A stretch of 64,000 nucleotides of DNA from positions 22,998,282 through 23,062,281 of the forward strand of contig OZ024914.1 of NCBI GenBank assembly GCA_964017125.1, read 5' to 3'. This DNA comes from Flabesymbios commensalis (lineage: Eukaryota; Annelida; Polychaeta; Terebellida; Flabelligeridae). The position numbers were made by a program, and so were the translations under genes. Positions 1 to 13,900 of the stretch are shown piece by piece (within the stretch, counting starts at the first letter, position 1; each line of letters opens with the position of its first letter). Below the pieces are notes generated by a model that had not been told where the DNA came from, did not search any database, and saw only the letters and a program-made list of their open reading frames with translations.

Positions 1-167
1 AGATAAGCACACGTGGTATCTAAATATAGAAACTGCGCATGGCTTCCCCTCTTTGTGGCGTAGTGATGACGTTTGCACTTGCGGTACGGTGTTTCCAAAA
101 TATTTAGATGCCATCAGCACGAGATCAGCTTGGTGTGGCTGGAGTTGTGAGGGGGCATTCATATCAG

Positions 168-232
168 AGACAGCAACGATCCCGTCGTCACAATGCACAG
201 CGGTGGTGCCCATAAAACCCACACGGCTTATA
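168..232 (+). CDS. UNC80: possible upstream UNC80 exon (tentative)
   Basis: An AG at 166-167 and a GT at 233-234 frame a 65-nt open stretch (1 nt + 21 codons + 1 nt) reading RDSNDPVVTMHSGGAHKTHTAY. Its one-base overhang fits the two-base start of the next exon. The acceptor lacks a good pyrimidine tract and I cannot match the peptide to a remembered UNC80 block. The opposite strand is also open across 1-249, so this may not be coding at all. Confidence 0.25.
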
Positions 233-877
233 GTAGGATCCCGAGCTCGTTAAGATAACAATTTTGTTTGATCAGTTGCCAGCCCAAAGGCTGGGACTGA
301 GTGCGACTTCCTTCTTTATTGAGATTCATTGGCTTAACCCTTAAACCGCTAATCACAACTGTAGTCGTTTTTAATTTGTTTTATTTGCCTCTGTTACTGG
401 GAATGAAATGAGTGTTTAAACATCAAGATTTCCAAATGTTTCGTTTCAAATTAGACTAATATAAGTAATATAAGTAATTTGCACCCACTTGAGCTTGGGT
501 GAAAATTTAAATAAATTAACCTTGCAGGATAGGTGTTCAAAATGATCCAACTGATTATAGTTTTTATTGGTGCTCAATGGGTTAAATATTTGAAATTTAA
601 CTGAACGCCAGCTAGTCGTGTGGATAGTTATAAGACACTTGACTTGATTACTCTTGTGGTATGAACTCATTTAATTTTTTTAATCCTACTTCACACAAAA
701 TTCAATACTTTTAATGCGCATCAAATCATGAATTCCTATCATGATTCATCATTTGGTAAGCATTAAAATTTATGTTGAAATTACCTGACATAGAGTTGGT
801 TACAAGCATTTTCTGGTGAGATCCCTGTGGTAATTGTGCTATCGGTGGTGTACTGTGGTGTTTATATTGTACGACAG

Positions 878-991
878 GCGGCCGACGAGGCCCGGCCAAC
901 AAGAAGCTGCTACGTGCTCGGCGTGGCTCCGGACACAACGCCAGCTTCAAGCAAAGAAGCTTCAGATTGAAACGCCCTGAGGACGGGGGAA
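878..991 (+). CDS. UNC80: UNC80 exon 1 of those in window
   Basis: Acceptor TACGACAG, donor A|GTAAGT. It begins with two bases of a split codon and encodes a basic block, KKLLRARRGSGHNASFKQRS, then LKRPEDGG. It ends in phase 1, completing Ser with exon 2. The block is Arg/Lys-rich, with serines in basic contexts that could be kinase sites (inference). Confidence 0.85.
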
Positions 992-1874
992 GTAAGTTTA
1001 TTATACAATCACTAACATCAAACTGCATTCATATTCCCTTGCGGAATAGTCAACTTTCTTTTTTGATTTATAATAAAAGATTCAGTGAGATTATTAATAT
1101 TCGCCATGTCTTGTTAACCAATTACCTAATAGCATATTATATGAAGACAATTATGTATGATTCAGGTTTATGATCAGTTGCTTGAACCCTCACAATACTG
1201 TAAATTTTTTGTATAAACTATCGAGACCAAAGGGTTTTTTCAATTTGAAATCACCATAAATGTCATAGTTTGCTGTTTCTGTTTCATTTGAATATCTATG
1301 TTATAGGTCTACAGGTATTATAAATATTTTAATTCTCTCAGTGCTGGAACGACTTTATGTCAGAATCTCACGTGTACACACGTCAGATTCTGATGTATAA
1401 AAACAGTCCCCGTGTAGAAAGGGTTAACCCTTTCAAGCCTGAATTTACCATGGTCATCTTCATCCACTACAAGCCGCGAATTGATGTCGCAATTCTCAAC
1501 TTGTAGTGAATGAAGATGACTTACAGTGGGTGACAAATGAAAAAAGATAGTGTTATTTTTAAGACAGTTCTACGAAAATTGTCACTCTAAAACCACTAGT
1601 TGTAGGAAATTAAGTGATTTTTCAAAGATGCAAGATGATGCTTTGAGGCATCATGAGGACTTAAAGGGTTGAACACCAGAGGCATATGTTTGTGTCTTTT
1701 GCTATTATATGTCTCATCATATACATTATGCACACTTATATTACACTAAAAATTTTATAATCTAATTTATATAAACAATGTTTAACATGAAGTTGAGAAC
1801 TAATTTTTATCTGACCTTTGTTTCGCGTGGAAGAAATATTGATATGAAATATTAACCCTTGTAGTGCTTGGGCC

Positions 1875-1950
<76 letters not shown>

Positions 1951-4900
1951 GCATGTTTCGGACCAAATGAAATGTCACTAGAACTGATAAAATAGTTTGT
2001 GGTATATGCTTAGTTAATCAAATAATTCAATTTGAGAAATGTCTATTTTGCATTATTATATTATTTGTTTTCGTCATTTGATGCTGGTAATTGTTTTAGC
2101 AATTCCAGCTTCAAAAGAATGAAAAATAGAAGCAAATAATGCAGCAGCGTTACAAAAGCTAAGAATGACTTGGTTTGTTAGCCCCAAAGTGGTGATGACT
2201 AATCATACATGCATGTAGGTCAGCGTATTCAAGACAACTAGCCTTGATGTCGTGCACATAGGAAATGCAATGTAATAGGAACACCCATCCAAAATATCTC
2301 ATTTGCAGTGCACACATATATAAATGATGTTTAATTTCATCAGGTAGTAAATACTGTATGACATAAATAACTAATATATAATATCTTACATGTAAACTGT
2401 CAATAAAATCATTTTAAACCTTTAAGCACCTAATGGCATATTTGAATTAAAAATTAATTGAATGCTGCCATAGTATGGTTAATAAGTTGACATCAATTCT
2501 AAAAAATAACAGTCATGGCAAAGCTCCATTAAAATATTTATGTATACCAATGAAAGGAACTTTATATTTTTTGTACAAAAAGTTTAAAATTTCAAGTAAA
2601 AATGTATACATGTACCAATTAAGTTAATCGATTTGACAAAACTGTATGAAAGAAAATTGAAGTTATAAATATTAATTTTCTACATTAATTTCTATATTGC
2701 CAAGCTAGAATTTTAAAAATAATTGAAAAATGAGTATGATAGTGATTGGTGCTCAAAGAGTTAATATCTGTCTATGCTAGGAGTATTTTTTGTCACAAGC
2801 TTTCTATAAAATCATGTGGCTTAGGGGGGTTAAATTTGACTAGGTCATGCAAAGGATTAAATATGTGTTGTTTTGCTGCAGGTCTTAAGCGTACAGCTAG
2901 TTCACGAGCAAGAAAAGTCAGCACACAGTCCTTAAAATCTGATCGGTCAGACGAGGAGCATGAGGTCAATGTTAGTGTAAGCGGTGTCACCAACCTCAAC
3001 CTGAATGAATCCACAGATATACCTTGTATGGATAGCCAGCAGGACATTCAGGACAGTCCGGATCTATCTGAGGCCGATGATCAGGATTACAGCAAATACA
3101 TGCCATGGATTAAGGTGCGTCCACCTTTCACTTCCTATTGGAAATTCTATGTTGCCTTGATCAGTGTTCATGCTTAGCCGTTTATGCTCCCTTCTCACAT
3201 TTGTGCCATTTCTACACCACATGGCATATTTTGAATAAAGTATATTGAATAATAAATGGCCTAACCATTACAGCGCGGGGATCGACTTTAGTCATCAGAA
3301 TCTGACGTCTGTAGACGTCAGATTCTGACGTCTAACGTCTAAAGTCGATCCCTGGATTCTTTTGTAGGATTGACTTTAGTCGTCAGAATCTGACGTCTGT
3401 AGACGCCAGATTCTGACGTCTAAAGTCTATCTCTCCGCTGTAAGAGTAAACATTTTATAAGGATCGTAGACCCATACCATTGGTATTCAAATGAATCAGA
3501 AAGAGCTAACGAGGACATGATTTATGATGATTTTGAATTGAATAAAACCCTTTGATCTCCATGGTTTATATAAAAATATTCAGTACTTTAAGGGTTAATC
3601 CATCACAATAAAGCTGTTTTGAGTTTTCTTTAATTTCAGATATTACAATTGGGTTTTCGTAAAGTCTGGGCATTTTTATTCGCCTTGAGGTGGGAATTGC
3701 GGCAACAATTGACACCTCAAGGTGAATGAAAATGAAGGTAAATACCTTAGTGCCAGGAGAGTTCATCACCGTTAATTACTGTGTTAGCCAGCGACCCGTG
3801 CACCCATCTTTTGGACGGGTATAATGTCAAAAATTGTCCAAATTACTCTATAAAGAAGGAAATGCACGGGCAGTTATGCAAAAAGTTGGAAAAAAACACA
3901 GGCAATTGTCTAATCCTAGCTAAGACAGTGCCGTCAATGACATTGTCTCAATGTTGAATCTATGTCTGACATGTTGCTTTAACATTTAAACAATGTCTAC
4001 TACTCATATTGGGTTTTTTATGAATATTTTATTTAGTATAAATATTCATAAACACACGCAAACGCATTCATTCAGTGCTGTCTTGCTACTAAATTTTGTG
4101 AAGTGATGTAAGACCTGGTAGTTGTCAGTGGGCAAAATATTACTATCAATAAGTAAGAAACTAAATCAAATTATCTTTATTGACACAGGTGGTTGTCCAG
4201 CTTGCAAATACTTCAAACTTCATCTGCGATCACCAGAATTTCTGTCATCCTAACTGCTATGAGCGCCAGCGTCGTAGTTGTGTGCGTATGGTGTCTGCAC
4301 TGCATGCCGTTCACAAGAGTAATGAGGGGGATGCTCAGAGAAAGAAACTGGAAGACGAGAAGAAAAAGCAGGAGGATAGCCGTCGAGAAACACTGAGAGA
4401 TAAGCTGAAACGAAGGGTAAGGAGACCTAGATGTGTTTTGCAGGGTCATATTTATCACATCATATCCTTTGTATTTAGCTCAAGGTTGGAATTTCGACTG
4501 GGATTCACATCTGAAGAATATTGCAAATGGCTAAAATAAAATAGTTAATCCTTAGAGCACTGAGGTATCCAATTTACATTTTCAGTCACTTGAGGTTTTG
4601 CTTTGCTACCCCGAATTACAACTTCAAGTGACTGAAAATTTCTGTGATTTGCGAAATTTAAGTCCTAAAATATATCAGTGTTTCAAGATTGAAGTCATAT
4701 TTTAGTTTTAACAACTGGTTATCAGGGGTTTAACAGGTGCTAATAAAAACACAGAATATCTAATTTAGTCGACATCAGTGTTCTAAGGGTTAAGTGATGG
4801 CAAATATAAACCTGAGACTTGTGATCGTGTTGTAGGAGTCAATGTTTCAGCCGTCCTCACCTACACGCCGCAGGGAAAGTACACCTTTACTCGAGAAAAT

Positions 4901-7900
4901 CAAAACTGACGCTAATCTGAAAGCCCGTCTAACAGCCATTATGGAACAACATAAAGAGGAGCCAAAAAAGACTGTCAAGCCTCCTGAAGAAACACCTATC
5001 CTGCGCTACATGCGAACACAGGTGGGTGAGAAATTTTGAATATGTTCCATCAAATGTATATTAATCTCTAATAAAAATATCAATATAACCTACCATACAA
5101 AAAATGACCCGTATCACTTATTCTTATCATTTTAATGCAAATTTTTTTTTTCATTTAATCTCGTTGTAAATTGTATTCCTTCAATTTGAAATAACATGAT
5201 TAGAGATGCTATTTATTTTGACAGGTTCACAGTTTGACACACAGTCCTATGTCTATCATCAGTAAAGCTGCTCCTATACTGGCACATGATACATTTCTGG
5301 ACATGATGCCTGTGGCGTGGGAACTGCTTCTGGAGAGCGATCAGGAACTTACCGCGTCATCTGGTAAAGCTGAAATTATTTTAATTTCAAATGTTTGATT
5401 CAAAAAAATCTATAGGAAAATATGGAATAATATACATTGCTTTTTTACTCTCGCTGCATTATTCCTTGACATTTGAATCCTGTATGCTTCACATAATATT
5501 CACTCTAAAATTGATAAAAAATAACTTTTAGAAATCCAAAGACGGGACATGTCTCCACCACACTAAAATTTGTTATTATCTAGTATGTGGTACACACATA
5601 GAATGGAGCTATTTCTCTGATTTCTTGTGTTCTTGATCTCCATATTATAAGAGAAGTGTTTCCGAATTAATGCTCAATTTTCTAATTGATTTATATCTGT
5701 ATTTCGGCTGATTGCTGTACGTCTGACTCATACATAAGCTGGTACTGAGGGAGCTAACCTTTAAGGCCTGAACTACGACTTAAAACAATTCTGTTACTTG
5801 AAGTTGTGTCTCACTAACAACATCCACAACTTCAAGTGACTTAAAGCTACTTCACTTTGCTGCGAATGTATATCACAACTTGTATAAGTACTGCAGATTT
5901 AAGACATATTTCACTTCTAAGGGTGGTTATGTATGAGCCAATAAAATTACAGAAAGGATACTATGGTCAACATCAGTGCTATAAGGGTTAACCCTTGTGA
6001 TGCTGAGACCATTTATATAAAGTTTCAAGCAAATTTCAGACCAAATAAAATGCCACTAAAATTTGTAAGATATCTCGTGGTAGATGCTCAGTTAATCATA
6101 TAATTCAATTTGGGAGATGCCTATTTTTCAAAAATAAGATTATTTTTCATTCATTTGAAGCTGGAAATTGCGTTAGCGATTCCAGCTTCAAATGAATGAA
6201 AAATACTCACAAAAAGAATTCAGCAGTACAATGGTTAATTATGTTTACATATTTGTTTATTCAGCCACTGTATTTCTGCTGGCGGCGGTACGAGTGCCTG
6301 ATCAGGTACAGGAACTGGTGGTGAGAGAGCTACATCATCCTGATGCGACGCAGCGTATAAATGCCATCCTACGCTTCGGTGTATTGTGGCGACACCGCTG
6401 GCAGGTCTGGCCTCGCATGGAGGACGGGGCCAACATGTTCTTCAAGGTAACTACCCAAAAACATGAGGCATTAATTCAATGTTTTCTCAATGTGGCAGTG
6501 TCTACAACACTCACTGGCACAATATTTATATTGAGGGAATGCCCAGTGTTAGCTGGGTTATTGTAATTCTGGCCTGCTTGTCACGCATTTATTTTGAGAG
6601 CTTTGTACCCATTTAATTTTGAAAATCATTAAATTGAAATGCCAGAAAAAAACAATTAAGCACATAAATGAGTATTTCATTGAGTGAAGTAATCAACCAT
6701 TAACAAATCAGTCTCGTCGAGTCTTTTATGAGTGTTAGGGCTTATTACATATCAATGTTTTTTTCTATGTATCAGATCCCTCCACCCAGCATAGACTTTG
6801 TCCTGCCGTCTCCTACTATTGGACTCGGGACCCTGCCAGTAATAGATCCGCCATGGACTCCTCATTTTAAAACCAAGGTGGAGGAAGTTACACTCAACCA
6901 GGAAGAATCTGTAAGTACTGCAGAGCAAAGCTAAGAACTCACAAAATGAGATGTACATTTTTCATGTCATATATACTTTGCGATCTTTATATTTTTGCAG
7001 CAGAAATCGTTTGTGACAGCGACGCGGACTCGGCGTAAGCAGCAGCAGGAGATGATACACCGAGCGTTGCTGGCAGAAGAGGATAGGTGCAGGGCAGCCA
7101 GACAGAACTTTCTGGTGACCACCGTGAGCGTGACACAGCTGGCCAGTGATGAACCAGCGTTACATCACGCCTCTGAGGATCACGATGAAGGTGAATCATC
7201 ATAAAACCACATAGTATCAACCAGATCTGAAAACCCAATATAGAAATCTGAAATCTGCCTTAATTAATAGAAAGGAAAATATGTTTTACATCAGTGAGGG
7301 GTTTAATTGTGGTTATCTGCATTTATAATCCTACTTTCAGGATCTTCAACAAGTAGCTAAACCACAGTAGTTTTTATGCTGGTGCAGCATTTTAGGTGTT
7401 GGCCCAACATTAAAAGAACAGTGGTTCATCATCTCCTATTATCTGGGCATTGATCTCCCTGAGATTTATTCAGAAAGTAACATTTGAATTATAAATGGCC
7501 AGTTTATTATAATCAAGACAAATTATTTGTATCCTTTTTCAACTTGGGCGGCAAGCTTTTTGTTTGACATCAGAAAACATTGTTTATCTCTGATGCCCTA
7601 TTTTTTTTACTTTTATTGTTTAAAATAAAAATAGTAGTTTTCAGTACATTTTCATGGCAGGATATTTTACTAGCATAAAGATTATGGACATATTTGATGA
7701 GAATATTAGATTCTGGATTAGCTAATGAATATATTTTAATGCTATTTTCAGGTATCATTTAGTCTTTTTTACATACTACTTAGATAGTTATCACTAAAAA
7801 TGCTTATAGTCTGATTATTTGAACTGTGATTAATGTTCATCACAAACCAATGATAACTTTTAGACCATTTCAGATTGCACTAGCCTTTTAGATACTTGAT

Positions 7901-10900
7901 TTAAAATTAAGAAATCACCAAGTAGATAGAAATGTGCACCACGCTATATATATACCTACATGTGCTGATTTTTAGCTGTTAAATATGTAAGGGAATTTGT
8001 AGCTTGATAGCAGTTAAGTTAATCTTCTCATGACAAAAATGTTACCGGTAGTATATTTTAAAAAATTATTTCATCACAAGTAAAAATGATCCGCACCCAG
8101 TAAACATCAGGCATTGACCCAGTGTTGCATTAATGTTGGTCCCCCGTCTATGATGTGGCACAACATCAAAACAACCATGGGTCAATGCGTTGTGTTTTAA
8201 AAGGTCTGAGATGAATTAGATGACAATTTTAGAATTGATGTATACAAAGATATTTCTCCAGTTTCAAATGTTACTATTTCATGTTTTGTGGGGGTGAATG
8301 TTGCTGTGTATACCTGTTTGCTATGGTTGGAAGTTCTCCATACTGTCCTAACTGACTGCATGCTCATCCTGTACTACCTTACTTTGCCTGGTCAACATAC
8401 CCAGTAAACAGAGACATTGACCCAGTGTAAAGGTTCAGCCGGTGTTGTAGACGATGGCCAAACTTTAATACAGCACCAGGCTAATGTCTCTTATATTCCC
8501 TATCAGCAGAGGCTTTTTGTATTTGTTCAAAATTGGATCAATTGTTTCAGAAAGTTCTGAGATATATTTGGGCCATAGCGGCCATCTTTAATCTTTTTTT
8601 TTGTGAAATTAGGACCTTCTCACACTGATAACTTCAAAGCCACTTATAATAATTGAAGTTATATAGAAAAGCGAGCCTTGGGTGTTAACTATACATTGCC
8701 CACATGATCACCCTGCAAACTTGCAAAAGGAGTTTGAAAATGGCAGGGATCAGAATAAAAATGGTCCCTGTTTGGACTCTTTTTCTTTCAAACACAATTG
8801 ACTCGCGGATTCTTTTACTTACTTTTCTATAAAACAATGTTTTGCATTTTTATTCAATAAATAAAGTTCTTTGGTACCGAGTGGTATCACTATCTACTTA
8901 CGTATAGGCCTACCACTACATGTACCAGCAGAAAGCTTTATTGTAGCGAATGCTCAATTTTTAAAATCTCTGGAAATAACCAATTAATTGGCGGACTTGA
9001 AACCTATAGTAACTAAACTATTATCTTGAAAGAAATGTAATTTTGTGGACATTCACCATAAAAAAGTTAAAAAAAATGAAGTGCAATCAAATTCAAAGTG
9101 AACAATTGTCTTTATACCCACACTAAAGCTCATGGAAATCAAATTCAATATGCCCACTATGGCAATATATAGCACTTGTGTCTTGTTCATTTTAAAACTT
9201 AAAATGACGTCATATTGTATTGTGAGTATGTATTTACCCCATGAATAGAGGTTACACTTTATCACATCGGGCAGTTATTGTTTAACCAGGTTGAGTAAGG
9301 TAGTATTTTGTTTTCCCGCCTGCTGTGATTATGGTGATGGTGTGTCGCTTGCGAGTTGCCCTGTGCCCCCTTTCTCTGCCACACAGCTTCCCTGCAAACT
9401 TAAGCCGCTGACCCACTGATGGTTTAATGTTGGGCTGGTTTAATGTTGACACCGGCCAAACATTAAATCAAACCTGGGCCAACATATTGTGTTTGCTGGG
9501 TTACTTAACGATGTACTGCTGTGCAAAGCCAAAAGGCAGTAACTGCTTACTTTTTAAGTAAGAAGTTACTGCCTTTTGGCTTTGCAGAACAGTGCACATG
9601 CTAACATTGTCTGCTGTTCTACCTCATGTCTGTATATCTGCCATGTTGTCCTCCCTTAGAACCAAAGGGTGAAATAAAACCCTTTGATTTTAAAGGATGT
9701 TGTCTACCATTGTTCTTAGACCATTTAAATCCAGACATTGCTACACTTTAAAACTTAACGCTAAAGTGAAAAAATAACCCGAGGGAATGTGTATCTTAAA
9801 GTTATAATGTAAGAACAGGTCACTACTGCATCTAGATATATCCTGTTAACTGCAAATAACAATTCTGTGTTGACATTACACAACATAATTACTCTCCCAT
9901 AAAGCATAATATTTTATTTGATTGTATTTTCATTCTATCTCCCCCCCCCCTGTATAAACTGTGTGAGTGGTAAACAGCATGCTCTGGCCCATATCATGTG
10001 GTCCGAAACACGAAATTAATATTTCTTCAGTTACTGGAGGGATAGACCTATATCCCAAAGATTTAAAAAAAAATTATTTATTTTTACCAGTTCATGTAAC
10101 GTGTTGGATTTTCCGTCTTTGTCGGGTTTTCTCATATTTGTTGGATTAGGTAGGATGTCTGCTAATTTTGTGCCTATAATATATATTTGATTTTAAACGA
10201 AATGATAGCCAATATTAATTCTGCACCCAAATGGTAACTCGTCTACTTCGATTCACACTTTTTTGCCTTATTTTCCATAGTAGATTTATATGAAAATAGC
10301 ATTAGAAAGACTTACAGAGCATTTGTGATTTCTGAGTTGAGTCCCAAGACCCCCAGCTTGTTACAAAAGCTATTTTAGGCCTACCACTATGTCACCAATA
10401 GACTACGGTATGTCACTAATGGCTGTCTGTAAAAAATCAAAACGTACAATAACACTGTAAAAACATCGCATAGATTCAATGTTGGAATAATACTGAGCCA
10501 ATTTTGCACTATAAGGACACAGGATTTAAGCAGGATTTTGCCCACCGGTATTTGATATGCCAGGTCAGACAATGCCCATCTGGTTTGTTTGTGAAATAGA
10601 GACTGCCACTAACTGCCCTAATGTGCCAATCTACTTACACTGAATTATGAAATACTACTAATTGGTAATGCGCTTTCAAATGTGATCATATTTCTCTGGG
10701 TATCAGAATTTTGTTCACCACAACTCCTCTGTCCTAGTGGTGACAAACAAAGCTATTTCTTAGCTGAAAAATAAAATATTTTAAAATTTAATGTATTTAT
10801 ATCTGAAATAAGCTGTATATCCACACTAAAGGAGTCGGGCTGTGCTGTAGAAATGTAGACAAACCCTTCCTGAAACTGCTGTGTGAAAGAGATAGTTTGA

Positions 10901-13900
10901 TAAATGTTGTCACCTGGAGATTAAAGGGTGCTACAACCCTTTAAACCTTACCTAGCAAACACGAGACATTGACCCAATTCTGAAGTAATGTTTGGGCCTG
11001 CATCGCATTGGTTCAACATTACATTAAAATTGGATCAATATCTTGTTTTTGCAGTGTAGGTGACCATATTTAGACTTGCTGTTTGTGGTGATTATTTTGT
11101 ATCTGAAACATTACTTTAATGAGATATGAAATGACATACTGTTTTGAATGAGAGTTACTGTTGATAAATTTATGAATGTGACTCGAATGCTCTTTGCCAA
11201 TATAATGTGGTGGGTGTCTGCAAATTTTTTGTGCATTGTGGTGGATAACCTGAGCTTGAAATATTTGGTAGTTCTAATTTTCTATGTGTAATGCTCACCA
11301 TTGCATTTAATTGAAAAAGTTAACCCCTAGAGCACTGACCTGTTCAATTTAAGCTTAAGCACTTGAAGCTGTGTCTCGCTACCGTGATACACAATTTCAA
11401 GTGATGGAAAATTTTGGTGATTTGTGAAATTTAAGTCCCAACATATATCTGTTCTTAACGACTTAGGATATGTTTTATTTTTAAAAACTGGTTGTACAGG
11501 TCCTAATAAAAACACAGAACGTCTACTGTAGTCGACATTAGTGTTCTCAGGGTTAATAGACATGGTCACTAAAATACTAGGTCTACTTGTATCTGTCAAC
11601 TGAAATAAATTGCCACTCTGCATGACTGTACACAATTTGCATTGTGATATTTGGTGTACCACCGGGATACTAAGCCCCAAATTATGACCACAGTAATAAG
11701 CCTCAGATACTAAGTGCAAAATTATCGTAGCTACCAGTAATTTCTAGCTCTGGTGACTGATTGTGCGACTGGCCACACTGTACATGGCGGGGTTGATTGC
11801 TTATGCTGGTGTCTGTCTTGCCCATGTAGCCGTTCAGGAGGAGCTGTGCCTGACCAGCACCGCCCGCCGAATGTCTGTCGCCCCACCCCGCAGACACTCT
11901 AATGTTAACGCCCGTAACTCCTCTGGGCGCCAAGGCAGCATGTTCTGGGGACGACCGACAATCTTTGAAGGTATCTGCTCCTTTCTCTCCTTTTCTATCA
12001 CTTTCTCTTATGAAGTGTTAGTGCCTCTTGTTTCTACCTCTGTTTCTCTCTCTCTCTCGTAATTGGAGCTGATATCCCAGATGTGCTAGAGCAGAACTTT
12101 TCTACCCAGCTACATGAGACATTGATCCTGTTTTGGACCACTGTCTGTGACAGGGGCCAAAATAAAAAAATATGTTCAATGTCACCTGTTTAGTGGGTAA
12201 TTTTTAAATTATAAAACAATATATGCATTATAGAATTATATCTTGGTCATTTTAAGTAATTTTTCTTCAACTTAGGAGTGTACATAGATTAAGCGGATAA
12301 AAATGTGATAATTCCATAATGGAAGAAAGGACTGTCTAGTGCATCATTGGGATAATCCCAGCAGACGCGAGATATTGACCCAATGTTGGTTTGATGTTGG
12401 TCCACCATCTGTAACGCTGGCCCAACAAATCAACATTGTATCAACGTCTAGGGGATAGAGCTACTGGTTACATGGTTTTGTGGTCTGTTCCGTTACATCA
12501 CATTTGGAACTCCATTTTGCCCGCCATTTCCTTCTGCCTCCAATCAGCTCTGGCTTAAGTGATGCATGAAGCATGATCCCAGCATGTTCCCCAGAATAAA
12601 AAACAGTCAATGTTGTCAATCAAATTTAGATTCACATGTGGGAATAAAGGAGTACAATCATCATCTCTATGGAATTGATCTTTCTACACAAAGACCTACT
12701 ACACACCCCATTCACAGTTTGCATTGAATGACTAATATCTTTATCTTTCAAACTATGTATTAACATTGCTCCACAAGTAAAACAATAAGATTGACTTTTT
12801 TAAAATAGTGAATATTTTCACACTTTCCTCCTATCATTCTTCTCTTTGCAAATATTATAGTTCCATTAATTCCATTCAATTTCTTCTATAATCTGATCAA
12901 TAAAATCTCATTTTTTCCTTTTTTGATTTATCAGAGAAAATTGATATAGTTGTTCATAAGATGACAAGATATTGATCCGTTGTTTGAAACATACTCATCA
13001 CTGTTGATCTATCATGTATGCCAATTATATTTTTATATGGTGTAGTTCAAGCTAATTTTTATTAAGGAAGCCTACCAAGCTATTTAGCATAATCTTTTTT
13101 TTATCAATTTCACCCTGTTCCCAGCAAACAAGGGATATTGAGCCTATGTATGCTGGTTTAATGTTGAGCCAGTGTCATAGAGAACATGCATACACCTACA
13201 TATGTGACAACAATGTTTTGTCAAATTGCTAGATATACAAGTTTGCTTCTGTAAACTTGAACTAAAGCAATATTGAAATGATTCCACCTAACATTTACTG
13301 GTGATGGCACAGATGCTCCAGGACTCTTAATTTTATCAAAGAGCTCAAACTTTTTTTATGTAGGCCCGACTTGATAATTGTTCTCCAGTAACATATCCCT
13401 TATGAACATTTACTTTAAATGTAGTTTTCATCAGAATAATGTCATAAATTGATATAAACGAAAAACTATTATTTTCAGTAGTGCAATTTGAATACTCATG
13501 TATACTTCAGTGCACAGAGTGTTAGGCCACTATGTTTTATTTCTCCGTTTTGGATGAGAAAAAATCCAAAATGTAAAGAGGGATGGTGCAAAAAAAACAT
13601 TTGATCAAAAAAGACATTGAACTTATTTTTGGAAAAGACGAGAAAAACAAGCAAAAAAAACAAAGCTGGATAAATGTTTTTATTATCTCCTGAAATTTAT
13701 TGGGGTTTTTTCCAGAATGTTTTTTTATCTCTTGAAATTAACTGTTCAGTTCAGCCTCAGTTATCAATTCGTATCACTATTGTAGCTTCCAAAGAAATTG
13801 TTGAGTTGCCTTCCTTAAGAACTTTTTTCAGTTTGGGCTTAGGTACTTAATTATTACATAACATTATTATATTCCGCCAGTCAGATTATCCTACCACGTG

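Larger units (their letters stand above)
992..2881 (+). other. intron 1: repeats only
   Basis: Four TTAA-type elements and a (TA)n tract cover most of it. The remainder is AT-rich with no splice-framed coding. Confidence 0.8.
7191..11829 (+). other. intron 8 (4.6 kb)
   Basis: Contains four foldback copies, one TTAA-type element, the 9512 inverted repeat and a C-homopolymer near 9941. The remaining sequence is AT-rich; I see no exon or nested gene on either strand. Confidence 0.8.
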
